A stretch of 64,000 nucleotides of DNA from the NCBI RefSeq assembly GCF_900094575.1, contig NZ_FMAE01000011.1, forward strand, positions 1 to 64,000, read 5' to 3'. Under the pieces are notes generated by a model, which worked only from the letters and a program-made list of their open reading frames with translations, had not been told where the DNA came from and made no database searches. Shown in pieces: positions 8,028-16,727 of this stretch (positions are counted from its first letter, which is position 1; every line of letters starts with the position of its first letter). The DNA comes from Bradyrhizobium yuanmingense. GTDB lineage: Bacteria > Pseudomonadota > Alphaproteobacteria > Rhizobiales > Xanthobacteraceae. The translations under genes and the position numbers were made by a program.

Positions 8028-9533
8028 CTACCGCGCTTCCGGCGGCGGCGAGCGGTCCAGCACCTCGCCCTTGGCGACTTCCAGCAGGTCGATGCCGTAG
8101 GTCTCGATCACGAGCGGCCCGCGCTTGCGCTGCAATTGCGCCACCTGCGTCACCTTTGCAAAGAGAGCATTGAGGGCAGGATGACCGTCGGCGCGCAGCT
8201 CGTCGACATAGAGCAGCTTGCCGGCGAGCAGCTTGGGATCGGGTTCGGCCATGTTGACCCAGCGGATGCGCTGATTTTGCTGCGCGACGCAGGTGCCGCG
8301 CGGCAGATAGAATGCGAGCCAGCTCGTGGTGCCGTAATCCTGCGCCAGCACGCAGGTGGCGCCACTGCGCGCGCGCACCGCTTCGATTCCGGCCGCGAGC
8401 TCGCGCCAGCCGACACCGACACTGCGCACGGTGGCATCGCGGCGATATCCGGACAACCAGCCGGTATTGGCCTGCACGATCAAGGCGGCAAACATGACGA
8501 TGCCCACAGGCGCGGCCCAGCGCTGGCAAACGTCGACGAGGCGCCGCTGACGCGGCTTCCATTGCGCAAGATTGGCCGCGGCGGCCGCGGCAATGACGAA
8601 CGGCGGATACACCGGCGCGAACCAGTTGGCCTCGACGCGCGCATGCAGCGAATGCCAGACGAAATAGGCGACGATGGTCCAGAACATCGTCTCGATCAGC
8701 ACGCGCGAGGCCAGCGCGCCGGCGCGCTGCCAGGTCAGCGCATGCAGGCCCATGGCGCCGAGGATAAAGACCAGCGGGGTTGCGAACGCGATCTGGGTCG
8801 GGATCAGCTCGGCGATGAAGACGGGGCGGAAGTCCTCGATCCTGGCGCGGCCGAGCTGCTTTGCGAACGAGACCCATTGATGGTCGGCATTCCAGAGGAT
8901 CACCGGCGAGAACAGCGCCAGCGCGACGAGGCCGCCGAGATAGGGCCAGGGCGAGAGGAACCAGCGCCGCAGCTTCGGCACGCAAGCGAGCCAGATCAGG
9001 ATCGCGGCGCCAAAGAACATCGCGGTGTATTTCGACAATAGCGCCGCGCCGACGGCGGCGCCGACCGCGAGCCACCAGGCGCCGCGTCCGGTCTCCAGCA
9101 CCTTGGCGAGAAAGAACAGCACGAAGCTGGAGGCGACCAGCAGCGGCGCATCGGGCGTGACGATCAGCGTGCCGACGGAAGCCAGCAGCGTCACGTTGAG
9201 CAGGATGGCGCTGGTCGCGGCCACACGCACCCCGCCGAACAGAATTGCGGCGGAGCGATAGACCGCATAGCTCATCGGCAGCGCGAGCAGGATCGAGACG
9301 AGGCGGACGCCGAGCTCGGTATCGCCCGCGATCATGGTGCCGGCGCGGATCACATAGGCGACCATGGGCGGGTGGTCGTAATAGCCCCCGGCGAGGCTCT
9401 TCGACCACATCCAGTAATAGGCTTCGTCGAACGTGATCGGCGTGAAGGCGGCTGCGACGAGCCGCAATCCCACCAGCGCGACAATCAGCAGCGCGGTGTT
9501 GCGGACGATCCGCGCGTCGGCCCCGCCCATCAC
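8028..9533 (-). CDS. Glycosyltransferase family 39 (PMT/ArnT-like) membrane protein
   Basis: A 501-residue polytopic membrane protein with about ten helices and the GT-C signature in the first periplasmic loop: the acidic TPITFDEAYYWMWSKSL motif and the GGYYDHPPMVAY motif. Such enzymes take a sugar from a polyprenyl-phosphate carrier in the periplasm and put it on lipid A, protein or another glycan. It begins 3 nt after the stop of the GT2-GtrA gene, so both form one operon; this matches the ArnC/ArnT logic of making and then using a polyprenyl-phosphate sugar. The sugar and acceptor are not predictable. MM at the start leaves a one-codon ambiguity. Confidence 0.87.
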   Translation of the reverse strand: MMGGADARIVRNTALLIVALVGLRLVAAAFTPITFDEAYYWMWSKSLAGGYYDHPPMVAYVIRAGTMIAGDTELGVRLVSILLALPMSYAVYRSAAILFGGVRVAATSAILLNVTLLASVGTLIVTPDAPLLVASSFVLFFLAKVLETGRGAWWLAVGAAVGAALLSKYTAMFFGAAILIWLACVPKLRRWFLSPWPYLGGLVALALFSPVILWNADHQWVSFAKQLGRARIEDFRPVFIAELIPTQIAFATPLVFILGAMGLHALTWQRAGALASRVLIETMFWTIVAYFVWHSLHARVEANWFAPVYPPFVIAAAAAANLAQWKPRQRRLVDVCQRWAAPVGIVMFAALIVQANTGWLSGYRRDATVRSVGVGWRELAAGIEAVRARSGATCVLAQDYGTTSWLAFYLPRGTCVAQQNQRIRWVNMAEPDPKLLAGKLLYVDELRADGHPALNALFAKVTQVAQLQRKRGPLVIETYGIDLLEVAKGEVLDRSPPPEAR

Positions 9534-9536
9534 GCG

Positions 9537-10664
9537 CTATTTCTTGCGCCAGACGAACAGTCCGGACATCGCGTAGTTCCACACCACGCCCATCAACGCG
9601 CCGGCCAGGCCGGCCAGCCACCAGATCGGCTCCTGGTCGTAGACCGAGAAGGCGACGCCGACATTGGCGAGCAGGCCGACGCTGCACACGATGTAGAAGG
9701 CGATCAGCCCGCGCAGCAGCGCAAAGCCCTTCAGCCGCTGGTCGCGATAGGTGAGAAAGTTGTTGAGGATGAAATTGCTGGTCATGGCGACGATGGCGCC
9801 CGCGGCCTGCGCCTCCGGGAACGGCGCGTTGAACAGGCGAAGCGCGATGAACAGCGTGGTCAGGTGCACGACGAGGCCGATGCCGCCGACCATCGCGAAC
9901 AGGATGAAGCGCAGCGAGACGATGTCGTTGGTCAGCTTGGCGAAGACGAGGCCGAGGAAGTCGAGCGCGACCATGGAATCGAGCTTGCTCTCGCCGTGCT
10001 GGCGGGCGCCGAACGTGTAGGGAATCTCGACCGCCCGCAAGCTGCCATGCGCGGTCGCGACGATGTCGAGCAGGATCTTGAAGCCGTGCACGGAGAGTTT
10101 TGGCGCGAGCTGCTCGAAGCGGTCGCGGCGGATCATGAAGAAGCCGCTCATGGGGTCGGCAATCTCGACCCGCAGCATCTTCTTGGCGACCTCGGTCGCG
10201 AGCGCGCTGGCGCCGGCGCGCTGCCTGTTGAAGCCTTCGCTCTTGTAGCCCTCGATGTAGCGGCTGCCGACGACGAGGTCGGCCTGATCGCTCGCGAGCA
10301 AGAGCAGCATCTTGGGCAACTGCGTCTCGTCGTGCTGGAGGTCGGCATCGATCACGGCCACATAGGGCGCGCTGGAGGCAAGGATGCCCTCGATGCAGGC
10401 GCCCGACAGGCCGCGGCGGCCGATGCGGCGGACGCAGCGCACCCGGCTGTCGCGCTGCGCCAACTCGCGCACGACATCCCAGGTGCCGTCGGGCGAATTG
10501 TCATCGACGAACACGACTTCCCAGACGACGTTGGCGAGCGTCGCCTCGAGGCGCCGGTACAGCACGGTGACGTTGTCGCGCTCGTTGAAAGTTGGGACGA
10601 TAACCGACAGTTCCGGCCCCTCGTGGGCTTGGTTGTCGATGCCCGGTCTGATCGCTTCGTTCAT
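9537..10664 (-). CDS. Polyprenol-phosphate glycosyltransferase (GT2) fused to GtrA
   Basis: A 375-residue dolichol-phosphate mannose synthase-like enzyme. The cytosolic GT2 domain (about 20-245) has LSVIVPTFNERDNV, VVFVDDNSPDGTWDVV, the catalytic VIDADLQHDETQLP (DxD-type) and DPMSGFFMIRRD. A GtrA domain of four membrane helices follows (about 250-370). The expected reaction moves a sugar from a nucleotide donor to undecaprenyl phosphate, with GtrA anchoring or flipping the product. The start at 10664 fits homologous N termini; an ATG at 10688 would add 8 residues. First gene of the operon with the GT39 enzyme. Confidence 0.9.
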   Translation of the reverse strand: MNEAIRPGIDNQAHEGPELSVIVPTFNERDNVTVLYRRLEATLANVVWEVVFVDDNSPDGTWDVVRELAQRDSRVRCVRRIGRRGLSGACIEGILASSAPYVAVIDADLQHDETQLPKMLLLLASDQADLVVGSRYIEGYKSEGFNRQRAGASALATEVAKKMLRVEIADPMSGFFMIRRDRFEQLAPKLSVHGFKILLDIVATAHGSLRAVEIPYTFGARQHGESKLDSMVALDFLGLVFAKLTNDIVSLRFILFAMVGGIGLVVHLTTLFIALRLFNAPFPEAQAAGAIVAMTSNFILNNFLTYRDQRLKGFALLRGLIAFYIVCSVGLLANVGVAFSVYDQEPIWWLAGLAGALMGVVWNYAMSGLFVWRKK

Positions 10665-10905
10665 GACGGCAGCGTATATCCGCCGCATCCTGCGCTGCCA
10701 AGCCGGGGGTCTGGGGAAGGGCCGAAAAGGGGCCTAAAATGCCAACGACCCCGGAACGGCGGGCCGCGCGTACATCCGGCGCAAGCCTTAAGCAATTCCA
10801 AGGTCGTTCCAGCGACGGAGGTCTTTACGCTCAACGTCGCCGTTAGAAGCTAGATGGGAATGGCAAAAGCGTTCCGCAAGGGGGCGGAAATCCGATTTTC
10901 AAACC

Positions 10906-11106
10906 CTATTGGTTGGGCACTTCCCGGATGACCGGCCCGCGCGGCGCGGGCGCGACCGGGGCTGCGGGTGCCGCCGCCGCCGGCTCGGCCTTCGCCGGCT
11001 TGGGCGGCTTGCCGTACTGGCCGATCGGCCCGAACACGACGGCAACCGCAAGGACGACCGCCGCGACGATCGCCCCCAGAATGCCACCCACCGACTCAGA
11101 CGACAT
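10906..11106 (-). CDS. Small single-pass membrane protein, Ala/Pro-rich tail
   Basis: A 66-residue protein beginning MSSESVGGILGAIVAAVVLA: a hydrophobic helix (about residues 8-26) near the N terminus, followed by a Pro/Ala/Lys-rich tail (KPPKPAKAEPAAAAPAAP). AGGA lies 6 nt before the ATG, which decides this start over an upstream in-frame start at 11208. No known domain is recognised. It stands alone, with 241 bp of featureless sequence between it and the GT2-GtrA gene. Confidence 0.6.
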   Translation of the reverse strand: MSSESVGGILGAIVAAVVLAVAVVFGPIGQYGKPPKPAKAEPAAAAPAAPVAPAPRGPVIREVPNQ

Positions 11107-11169
11107 GCAAGTTCCTGCTCCAGACGGGCTCAGTGATACCATGGATGAGCGCGCGACTGGAAGGCCCAG

Positions 11170-11235
11170 GGCGAATCGCGAATGGCGAGTGGCGAATGAG
11201 CATGGCATGCCTTGTCGCCCTATTCGCGATTCGCC
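11170..11235. repeat. Inverted repeat, 14-bp perfect arms
   Basis: Arms ggcgaatcgcgaat (11170-11183) and attcgcgattcgcc (11222-11235) are exact reverse complements. The left side also repeats the gcgaat unit in tandem. It lies between the stop of the minus-strand exported-protein gene at 11242 and the start of the next small gene, so it may form a hairpin in that transcript. No T-run follows it. Confidence 0.6.
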
Positions 11236-11241
11236 ACTCCC

Positions 11242-11622
11242 CTACTTCTGGGGCGGCCGGTGCTTGACGAAGGCCATCACGATGTCCTTCTGCGCCGCCT
11301 CCACCGCTCTGTTCGCGGTGGCGAGATGAGCGCCGGCATCGATATCAGGATATTGCGTGGTGAGATAATCGAGCAGCGTGACCCGGTAATATTGCCGCTC
11401 CGACGGACAGGCTCCGGCAACCGAGCGGCCGAAATCCTGCTCCGACAGGCCCTGATTGGACTCGCGCGAATATTCCCGCGCGAGGCAATGCCAATAGTCG
11501 TCGCGGCCCTGCTGAGCGAGCTTCTGCGCGCCCTTCGTGTCGTCGTCATCCGCCACGGCAGAACTTGTCATGGCAGCAGATGTCATCATGACGAGCGCGC
11601 CCCCCACCAGCAGCATCCGCAT
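11242..11622 (-). CDS. Exported hypothetical protein
   Basis: A 126-residue protein with an N-terminal signal peptide (MRMLLVGGALVMMTSAAM, cleavage near AVADD) and a helical mature region containing two cysteines (WHCLAREY, GACPSE). That pair could form a disulfide in the periplasm. No family is recognised. It is a single gene divergent from the DUF72 gene, and start and size fit a real exported protein. The signal peptide gives confidence that it is coding. Confidence 0.65.
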   Translation of the reverse strand: MRMLLVGGALVMMTSAAMTSSAVADDDDTKGAQKLAQQGRDDYWHCLAREYSRESNQGLSEQDFGRSVAGACPSERQYYRVTLLDYLTTQYPDIDAGAHLATANRAVEAAQKDIVMAFVKHRPPQK

Positions 11623-11720
11623 CTTGTTCTCCTTCTTTGCGGGCCCGTCGCGAGCTTAGACCGGACCGGCCAACTGGCCAATCACATCTGGTTTGATTAG
11701 GATGAGATCCCTCCCCGTCG

Positions 11721-12557
11721 ATGCGAGATCCTCCCGTGGCCAAAGTAAAAACTGCGTCCAAAAACTCCGGCAACATCTTCATCGGTATCGGCGGCTGGAC
11801 CTTCGAGCCCTGGCGCGGCGTGTTCTATCCGGAGAAGCTCGCGCAGGCGAAGGAGCTGTCCTATGCCGCTTCGAAGCTGACCTCGATCGAGATCAACGGC
11901 ACCTATTACGGCTCGCAGAAGCCGGAGAGCTTTCGCAAATGGGCGAGCGAGGTGCCTGACGGTTTCGTGTTCTCGGTGAAGGGACCGCGCTTTGCGACCA
12001 ACCGCCGCGTGCTCGCCGAGGCCGGTGATTCCATCAAGCGGTTCTACGATTCCGGCGTGCTGGAACTCGGCGATCATCTCGGGCCGGTGCTGTGGCAGTT
12101 TGCGCCGACGAAGAAGTTCGATGGCGCCGATTTCGGCAAGTTCCTGGAGCTGTTGCCGCGCAAGCTCGAGGGGCGCGCGCTGCGCCATGTCGTGGAAGTG
12201 CGCCATGACAGCTTCTGCACGCCGGACTTCGTGGCGCTGATCCGCGAGTTCGAGACGCCCGTGGTTTTCGCCGAGCACGGCAAATATCCCGCCATCGCAG
12301 ATGTCGCCGGCGATTTCGTCTATGCGCGGCTGCAGAAGGGCAATGACGAGATCAAGACCTGCTATCCGCCGAAGCAGCTCGATGCCTGGGCCCAGCGCTT
12401 CCAGGATTGGGCTTCGGGCGGTGAACCCGACGATCTCCCGAAGGTTGACAAGGCCAAGCCGAAGAAGGAGCCGCGCGACGTGTTCGCTTACGTCATCCAC
12501 GAGGGCAAGGTACGCGCACCGCACGGCGCCATGGAACTGATCGCACGGGTGAGTTGA
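11721..12557 (+). CDS. DUF72 family protein (YecE-like)
   Basis: A 278-residue TIM-barrel-like DUF72 protein with the family motifs IGIGGWTFEPWRGVFYP, FSVKGPRFATN, LGPVLWQFAPTKKFD, EVRHDSF and FVYARLQ. The biochemical role of DUF72 is not established. The ATG at 11721 is taken as start; a GTG at 11736 is also possible, and neither has a strong ribosome binding site. A DUF488 gene follows after 7 nt; DUF72 and DUF488 genes adjoin in many bacteria, which suggests a shared function. Confidence 0.9.
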   Translation: MRDPPVAKVKTASKNSGNIFIGIGGWTFEPWRGVFYPEKLAQAKELSYAASKLTSIEINGTYYGSQKPESFRKWASEVPDGFVFSVKGPRFATNRRVLAEAGDSIKRFYDSGVLELGDHLGPVLWQFAPTKKFDGADFGKFLELLPRKLEGRALRHVVEVRHDSFCTPDFVALIREFETPVVFAEHGKYPAIADVAGDFVYARLQKGNDEIKTCYPPKQLDAWAQRFQDWASGGEPDDLPKVDKAKPKKEPRDVFAYVIHEGKVRAPHGAMELIARVS

Positions 12558-12564
12558 GGGTCCC

Positions 12565-13020
12565 ATGGCAAAGGCGAAGAAGCTCTTCACCATCGGCTAT
12601 GAGCAGACGCCGCCGAAGGCCGTGCTGGACGAGCTGGAACAGGCCGGCGTCAAGCTCGTGGTCGACGTGCGCGCGGTGACGTCGTCGCGTCGGCCGGGCT
12701 TTTCCAAGAAGCAGCTTTCGGCGGGCCTCGACGAGCGCGGCATCGGCTATGTCCATCTCGCCGCGCTCGGCACGCCGAAGGAAGGCCGCCTCGCCGCCCG
12801 CAGCGGTCAATACGACGTGCTGGAGATGATCTTCTCCAAGCACCTGAAGACGCCGCAGGCGAGGGAAGAGATGGACGAGCTTTCTGCGCTGGTGAAAAAG
12901 GCCGGCCCGGTGTGCCTGCTCTGCTACGAGCGCGACCACACCCACTGCCACCGCCAGATGATCGCGGAGATCATCGAGGAGCGCGATGGGGTTGCGGTGA
13001 AGAATTTGGCGGGGCGGTAG
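12565..13020 (+). CDS. DUF488 family protein
   Basis: A 151-residue DUF488 protein: LFTIGYEQTPPKAVLDEL at the N terminus, the VVDVRAVTSSRRPGFSK motif, and the C-terminal CLLCYERDHTHCHRQMIAE motif with conserved Cys and His residues that look like a metal or catalytic site. Function is unknown. It starts 7 nt after the DUF72 stop, in the same operon. Confidence 0.9.
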   Translation: MAKAKKLFTIGYEQTPPKAVLDELEQAGVKLVVDVRAVTSSRRPGFSKKQLSAGLDERGIGYVHLAALGTPKEGRLAARSGQYDVLEMIFSKHLKTPQAREEMDELSALVKKAGPVCLLCYERDHTHCHRQMIAEIIEERDGVAVKNLAGR

Positions 13021-13033
13021 GTGTAGCCACAGC

Positions 13034-13155
13034 CGTCATTCCCGGGCGCGCGCAGCGCGCGCTAGGGTGCGCAATTGCGCACCTGAGAATCCATTCCTCC
13101 ACCAACACTGCGGCTAGATGGATTCCGGGTTCGCGCTACGCGCGCCCCGGAATGA
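13034..13155. repeat. Palindromic intergenic repeat (CGTCATTCCCGGG family)
   Basis: Ends cgtcattcccggg and ccccggaatgac are inverted. It is related to the elements at 26641 and 33105. With 33105 it shares the segment ggtgcgcaattgcgcacctg, and with 26641 it shares gatggattccgggttcgcgct. It lies between the convergent DUF488 and phzF-like genes. Confidence 0.8.
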
Positions 13156-13159
13156 CAAG

Positions 13160-14074
13160 TTACCCCTCCCCCGCCAGCCGGAACGTCCCCTCCATCATCT
13201 GCACGCAAGCGCCGCCGATGTGAGCGGATACAATCTTGCCGTCCTGCTTGCGTACGCGGGTCGAGAGGATGCTTGGACGACCCATGTCAAAACCCTGCCC
13301 GACGGTCAGCTTCAGCTCGCCGTCGCTCGCGGGATCGAGATCGGCGAACAGCGCGGCGGCGGCAACCGTGGCGCTGCCGGTGGCGGGATCCTCGACGAGG
13401 CCGCTGGCACCGCGCATGAACATGCGCGCCTGTCGCTCGCAAGGCGCCTCCGCCGCCGGCACATCGCGCGTATAGAACCACACCGCGCGGGCACCATCGC
13501 GCGGCAAGACCTTGCCAAAGGCCGCAGCATCGGGCCGGGCCCGCTTCAGCGCCTCGCGCGAATGCAGCTCCATCACCAGAAACGCGTTTCCGACGGTGAC
13601 AATCTGCGGCTCGTGATTGTCGGTCTTGATGTCGTCGGCAACGAGCGAGATGCAGCTCGCGGCTTCCGCTGTTGACAGCGTTGAGAGCCGCTGCAGCGGC
13701 TGCGGCGCGGTGAGCTCGGTTCTGATCACCCTGCCCTGCTCTCGCACGATCTCGACCGGGACCAACCCGGCCTTCTCCTCGAACAGCAGGCGTAGCTTCG
13801 GCTCCTTCGCCATCGAGGCCAGCACGAAGGCGGTGCCGACATTGGGATGGCCCGCAAAGGCGATCTCCTGCACCGGCGTGAAGATGCGCACCTCGGCGTC
13901 GTTGGCCCTGTCGCGCGGCGGCAGCACGAAAGTGGTCTCGGAATAATTGAACTCGGTCGCGATCGCCTGCATCTGCTGCGTCGTCAGCCCGCCGGCATCG
14001 AGCACCACCGCGAGCTGGTTGCCGCCGAAGGCGCGGTCGGTGAACACGTCGACGGTGATGTAGCGGCGCTGCAT
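13160..14074 (-). CDS. PhzF-family isomerase
   Basis: A 304-residue protein of the PhzF/YddE fold (two diaminopimelate-epimerase-like halves). The N terminus MQRRYITVDVFTDRAFGGNQ is typical, Glu46 in NYSETTFV matches the catalytic acid of PhzF, and FAGHPNVGTAFVL and EDPATGSATVAAAALF are conserved family motifs. No other phenazine gene is near, so phenazine synthesis is unlikely and the substrate is unknown. The start at 14074 has GAGGAAG 6 nt upstream; the frame extends 23 codons further without support. Confidence 0.9.
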   Translation of the reverse strand: MQRRYITVDVFTDRAFGGNQLAVVLDAGGLTTQQMQAIATEFNYSETTFVLPPRDRANDAEVRIFTPVQEIAFAGHPNVGTAFVLASMAKEPKLRLLFEEKAGLVPVEIVREQGRVIRTELTAPQPLQRLSTLSTAEAASCISLVADDIKTDNHEPQIVTVGNAFLVMELHSREALKRARPDAAAFGKVLPRDGARAVWFYTRDVPAAEAPCERQARMFMRGASGLVEDPATGSATVAAAALFADLDPASDGELKLTVGQGFDMGRPSILSTRVRKQDGKIVSAHIGGACVQMMEGTFRLAGEG

Positions 14075-14226
14075 CGTCACTTCCTCATGCAAGTCGCGGC
14101 CGCGACCGGCCGCATCGCGCAGCACTCTACAAGCCGAAAACATCGCTCGTCATGCCCCAAAATTGAGTGCAATCGGAGCAATCGCTTGGATGAAAGAGAA
14201 CTGCGCGCACCGATGTGTGATGCACA

Positions 14227-15534
14227 TTATCCCAGCTGAAACACCGGTACTTTCTGCTCGTAGCCGCGCACTTCGACCTCGCCGAGCGCGACGGCATCGC
14301 TGCCGTCGGCTCCCAGCGCCTCGCGCACGGACGCCGAGATCAAGAGCTGCGAGCCGAAATCCTTGTTCAGCGCCTCGAGTCGCGAGGCGAAGTTCACGGT
14401 GTCGCCGATGACCGTGTATTCCTTGCGCCGGGGCGAGCCGATATTGCCGGCGACGACCTCGCCGAAATGGATGCCAATGCCGATCCGCAGCGGCCAGCTG
14501 CTCTCTGCGTTGATGCGGTCCATTGCCCGGAGCATCTCGCGGCCGGCGGCGACCGCGCGGTGCGCGGCGTCGGATGCTTCCAGCGGCGCGCCGAACAGCG
14601 CGAGGAAACCGTCACCGAGAAACTTGTTCACGATGCCGCCCTGGCGGTCGAGAATGTCGACCAGGACGGCGAAGGCGCCGTCGAGCCGGTCGACCACCTC
14701 CTGCGGACTGCGCGACTGCGCACCGGCCGTGAAGCCGCGGAAATCGACGAACATCACCGCGACGCGGCGGACGTCGCCGCTAGCGCCCGTTCCCGCCGTC
14801 ATCAGCCGCTCCACCACCTGCGGCGAGACATGCTGGCCGAACAGATTGGTGACCCGGTCACGCGCGGTGGCGGCCGCGATGCTCGCGGCGAACTGCCGGC
14901 GCAATTGCGCGCCGACGGCGCCGGCGAGCACGCCGCAGATCAGGATGATGGCGCTGCGGACCGCGTGAAAATAGAGCTGGGGCTCGCCGACGCTGCTCGA
15001 GGGATCGTAGACCAGTGCGACCACGAACAGCTCGGCAGCAGCGACGAAGCCGGTGAAGGTCGAGAGCCAGAAATCGAGCCGCAGCGTCGAGAGGATGACG
15101 AAAATGAAATACATCAGCGGCACGGCAAAGCCGAGGGCCTGGGTCGCGCCCATGGTCCGGATCTGCAGGATGAGGATCACGGTTGGCAGCGACGTCTCGA
15201 TCAGCGTGCCGATATAGCGCCTGGCCACCGGCACGTCGCGATCGAGGCGGAGGTTCTTCCTGATCTGGGTGTGGACCCAGACCTCGAACAAAATGAACCC
15301 GACGAGCAGGCCGTAGACTTCGGCGAACCCTTCGGTGCCGCGCCAGACCCGGTTCACCACGGCGGGGTCGATCAGATAGATTGCGGTGAGGAACAGGGTC
15401 ATGACGCAGCCGGTCGCGATCAGCGCCCGGACCCGCAACAGCTCGGTGCGCAGCACCTCCCGCGTCAGCTCGCGCTCGAAGTCCTCCGACAAGACGGCAT
15501 GCTGCCGCGCTTTCCTGCTCGCAAACTTGGCCAT
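14227..15534 (-). CDS. Membrane-bound class III adenylate cyclase
   Basis: A 435-residue protein with about six N-terminal membrane helices (residues 35-215), a short linker (LFGQHVSPQVVERLM) and a C-terminal class III cyclase domain. The catalytic set is complete: metal Asp in VMFVDFRGFT and FLGDGFLALFG, substrate-selecting Lys in IVNKFLGDG, and Asn/Arg in VIGDTVNFASRLE. It should make cAMP in response to a membrane signal. The start at 15534 has GAGGGGCGGG upstream; the frame runs 62 codons further through the permease gene's end. It starts 29 nt after the ABC-2 permease stop and could be cotranscribed with the efflux operon. Confidence 0.9.
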   Translation of the reverse strand: MAKFASRKARQHAVLSEDFERELTREVLRTELLRVRALIATGCVMTLFLTAIYLIDPAVVNRVWRGTEGFAEVYGLLVGFILFEVWVHTQIRKNLRLDRDVPVARRYIGTLIETSLPTVILILQIRTMGATQALGFAVPLMYFIFVILSTLRLDFWLSTFTGFVAAAELFVVALVYDPSSSVGEPQLYFHAVRSAIILICGVLAGAVGAQLRRQFAASIAAATARDRVTNLFGQHVSPQVVERLMTAGTGASGDVRRVAVMFVDFRGFTAGAQSRSPQEVVDRLDGAFAVLVDILDRQGGIVNKFLGDGFLALFGAPLEASDAAHRAVAAGREMLRAMDRINAESSWPLRIGIGIHFGEVVAGNIGSPRRKEYTVIGDTVNFASRLEALNKDFGSQLLISASVREALGADGSDAVALGEVEVRGYEQKVPVFQLG

Positions 15535-15563
15535 CCCGCCCCTCGATTCCGGGGTATTGTGCC

Positions 15564-16727
15564 TCAATCCAGCGTGCGGCGGAAGCGCGTCACCGCGACG
15601 GTCATGGCGAGCAGCATCAGGGCCGCCAGAGCCAGCGTATCGAAGCGCAAATTCTCCATGGTCGCGCCCTTCAGCATGATGGCGCGGACGATCCGCAAAT
15701 AATGGGTCAGCGGCAGGCATTCGCCGAGATATTGCGCCCAGGCCGGCATGCCTGCGAACGGGAACATGAAGCCGGAGAGCAGAATGCTCGGCAGGAAGAA
15801 CATCATCGACATCTGCATGGCCTGGAGCTGGTTCTGAACCAGCGTCGAGATGGTGTAGCCGACCGCCAGATTGGTGGTGATGAACAGCGTCGACAGCAGC
15901 GCCAGCAGGACGAGATTGCCGAGCACGGGCACGCCGAACAGGCCGACACCGATGCTGATGATCAGGAAGGCCTGGACGAAGCCGACCAGCACGTAGGGCA
16001 CGATCTTGCCGAACATCACCTCGATCGGCTTGATCGGCATCGACAACAGGCTCTCCATGGTGCCGCGTTCGACCTCGCGCGTGACCGAGAGCGCGGTGAA
16101 GATCAGCATGGTCATGGTGAGGATGGTGCCGACGAGGCCTGGCACGATATTGAGGCTGGAATTCGCGGCCGGATTGTAGCGGGCGTGGGCGCGGATCTCG
16201 AACGGCATCTCCGGGGGCTCGCCGATATAGAGATCGTGCGCGAGCGCGGTCTGCACGATCATGCCGAGCGAGCCGAGCGCAGCGCTTGCGGCGACCGGAT
16301 CGGTGGCGTCGGCCGCGACCAGCAGCGCCGGCCTGTCGCCGCGCCGCACCGCCCGCTCGAAGCCGCGCGGGATCTCGACCCCGAACAGCACCTTGCCGGA
16401 CTTCAGGAGGTTGTCGAAATCGTCGACGTCGTGAACCTCGTAGAGGAAGCGGAAATATTTGGTGTTCTCCAGCGCCTTCAGCACCGAGCGGGCGAGATCG
16501 GAATCCTCCTGGAGCAGCACCGCGCTCGGCAGATGACGCGGCGTGGTGTTGATGGCATAGCCGAACAGCATCAGCTGCATCACCGGCAGCATCACGATCA
16601 TCGCGAACGAGACGCGGTCGCGCCTCAGCTGGATGAACTCCTTGACCAGCATCGCGTAGGAGCGCCGCAGGAAACCGAAACGCTCGCGGATTTCGCGCCG
16701 TGGTTCGGGATGTTCTACCGCGCTCAT
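15564..16727 (-). CDS. ABC-2 type efflux permease
   Basis: A 387-residue ABC-2 transporter membrane subunit of the YhhJ/DrrB type. One helix near the N terminus (VSFAMIVMLPVMQLMLFGYA) is followed by a large periplasmic domain (about 60-200) and five more helices in the C-terminal half; the motif TREVERGTMESLLSMPI is the usual ABC-2 coupling region. It overlaps the ATPase gene by 4 nt. With that ATPase and the HlyD-like adaptor it forms a three-part exporter in the style of YbhFSR/YhiI-RbbA. Substrates of such systems are drugs or other small molecules; none can be assigned here. Confidence 0.92.
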   Translation of the reverse strand: MSAVEHPEPRREIRERFGFLRRSYAMLVKEFIQLRRDRVSFAMIVMLPVMQLMLFGYAINTTPRHLPSAVLLQEDSDLARSVLKALENTKYFRFLYEVHDVDDFDNLLKSGKVLFGVEIPRGFERAVRRGDRPALLVAADATDPVAASAALGSLGMIVQTALAHDLYIGEPPEMPFEIRAHARYNPAANSSLNIVPGLVGTILTMTMLIFTALSVTREVERGTMESLLSMPIKPIEVMFGKIVPYVLVGFVQAFLIISIGVGLFGVPVLGNLVLLALLSTLFITTNLAVGYTISTLVQNQLQAMQMSMMFFLPSILLSGFMFPFAGMPAWAQYLGECLPLTHYLRIVRAIMLKGATMENLRFDTLALAALMLLAMTVAVTRFRRTLD

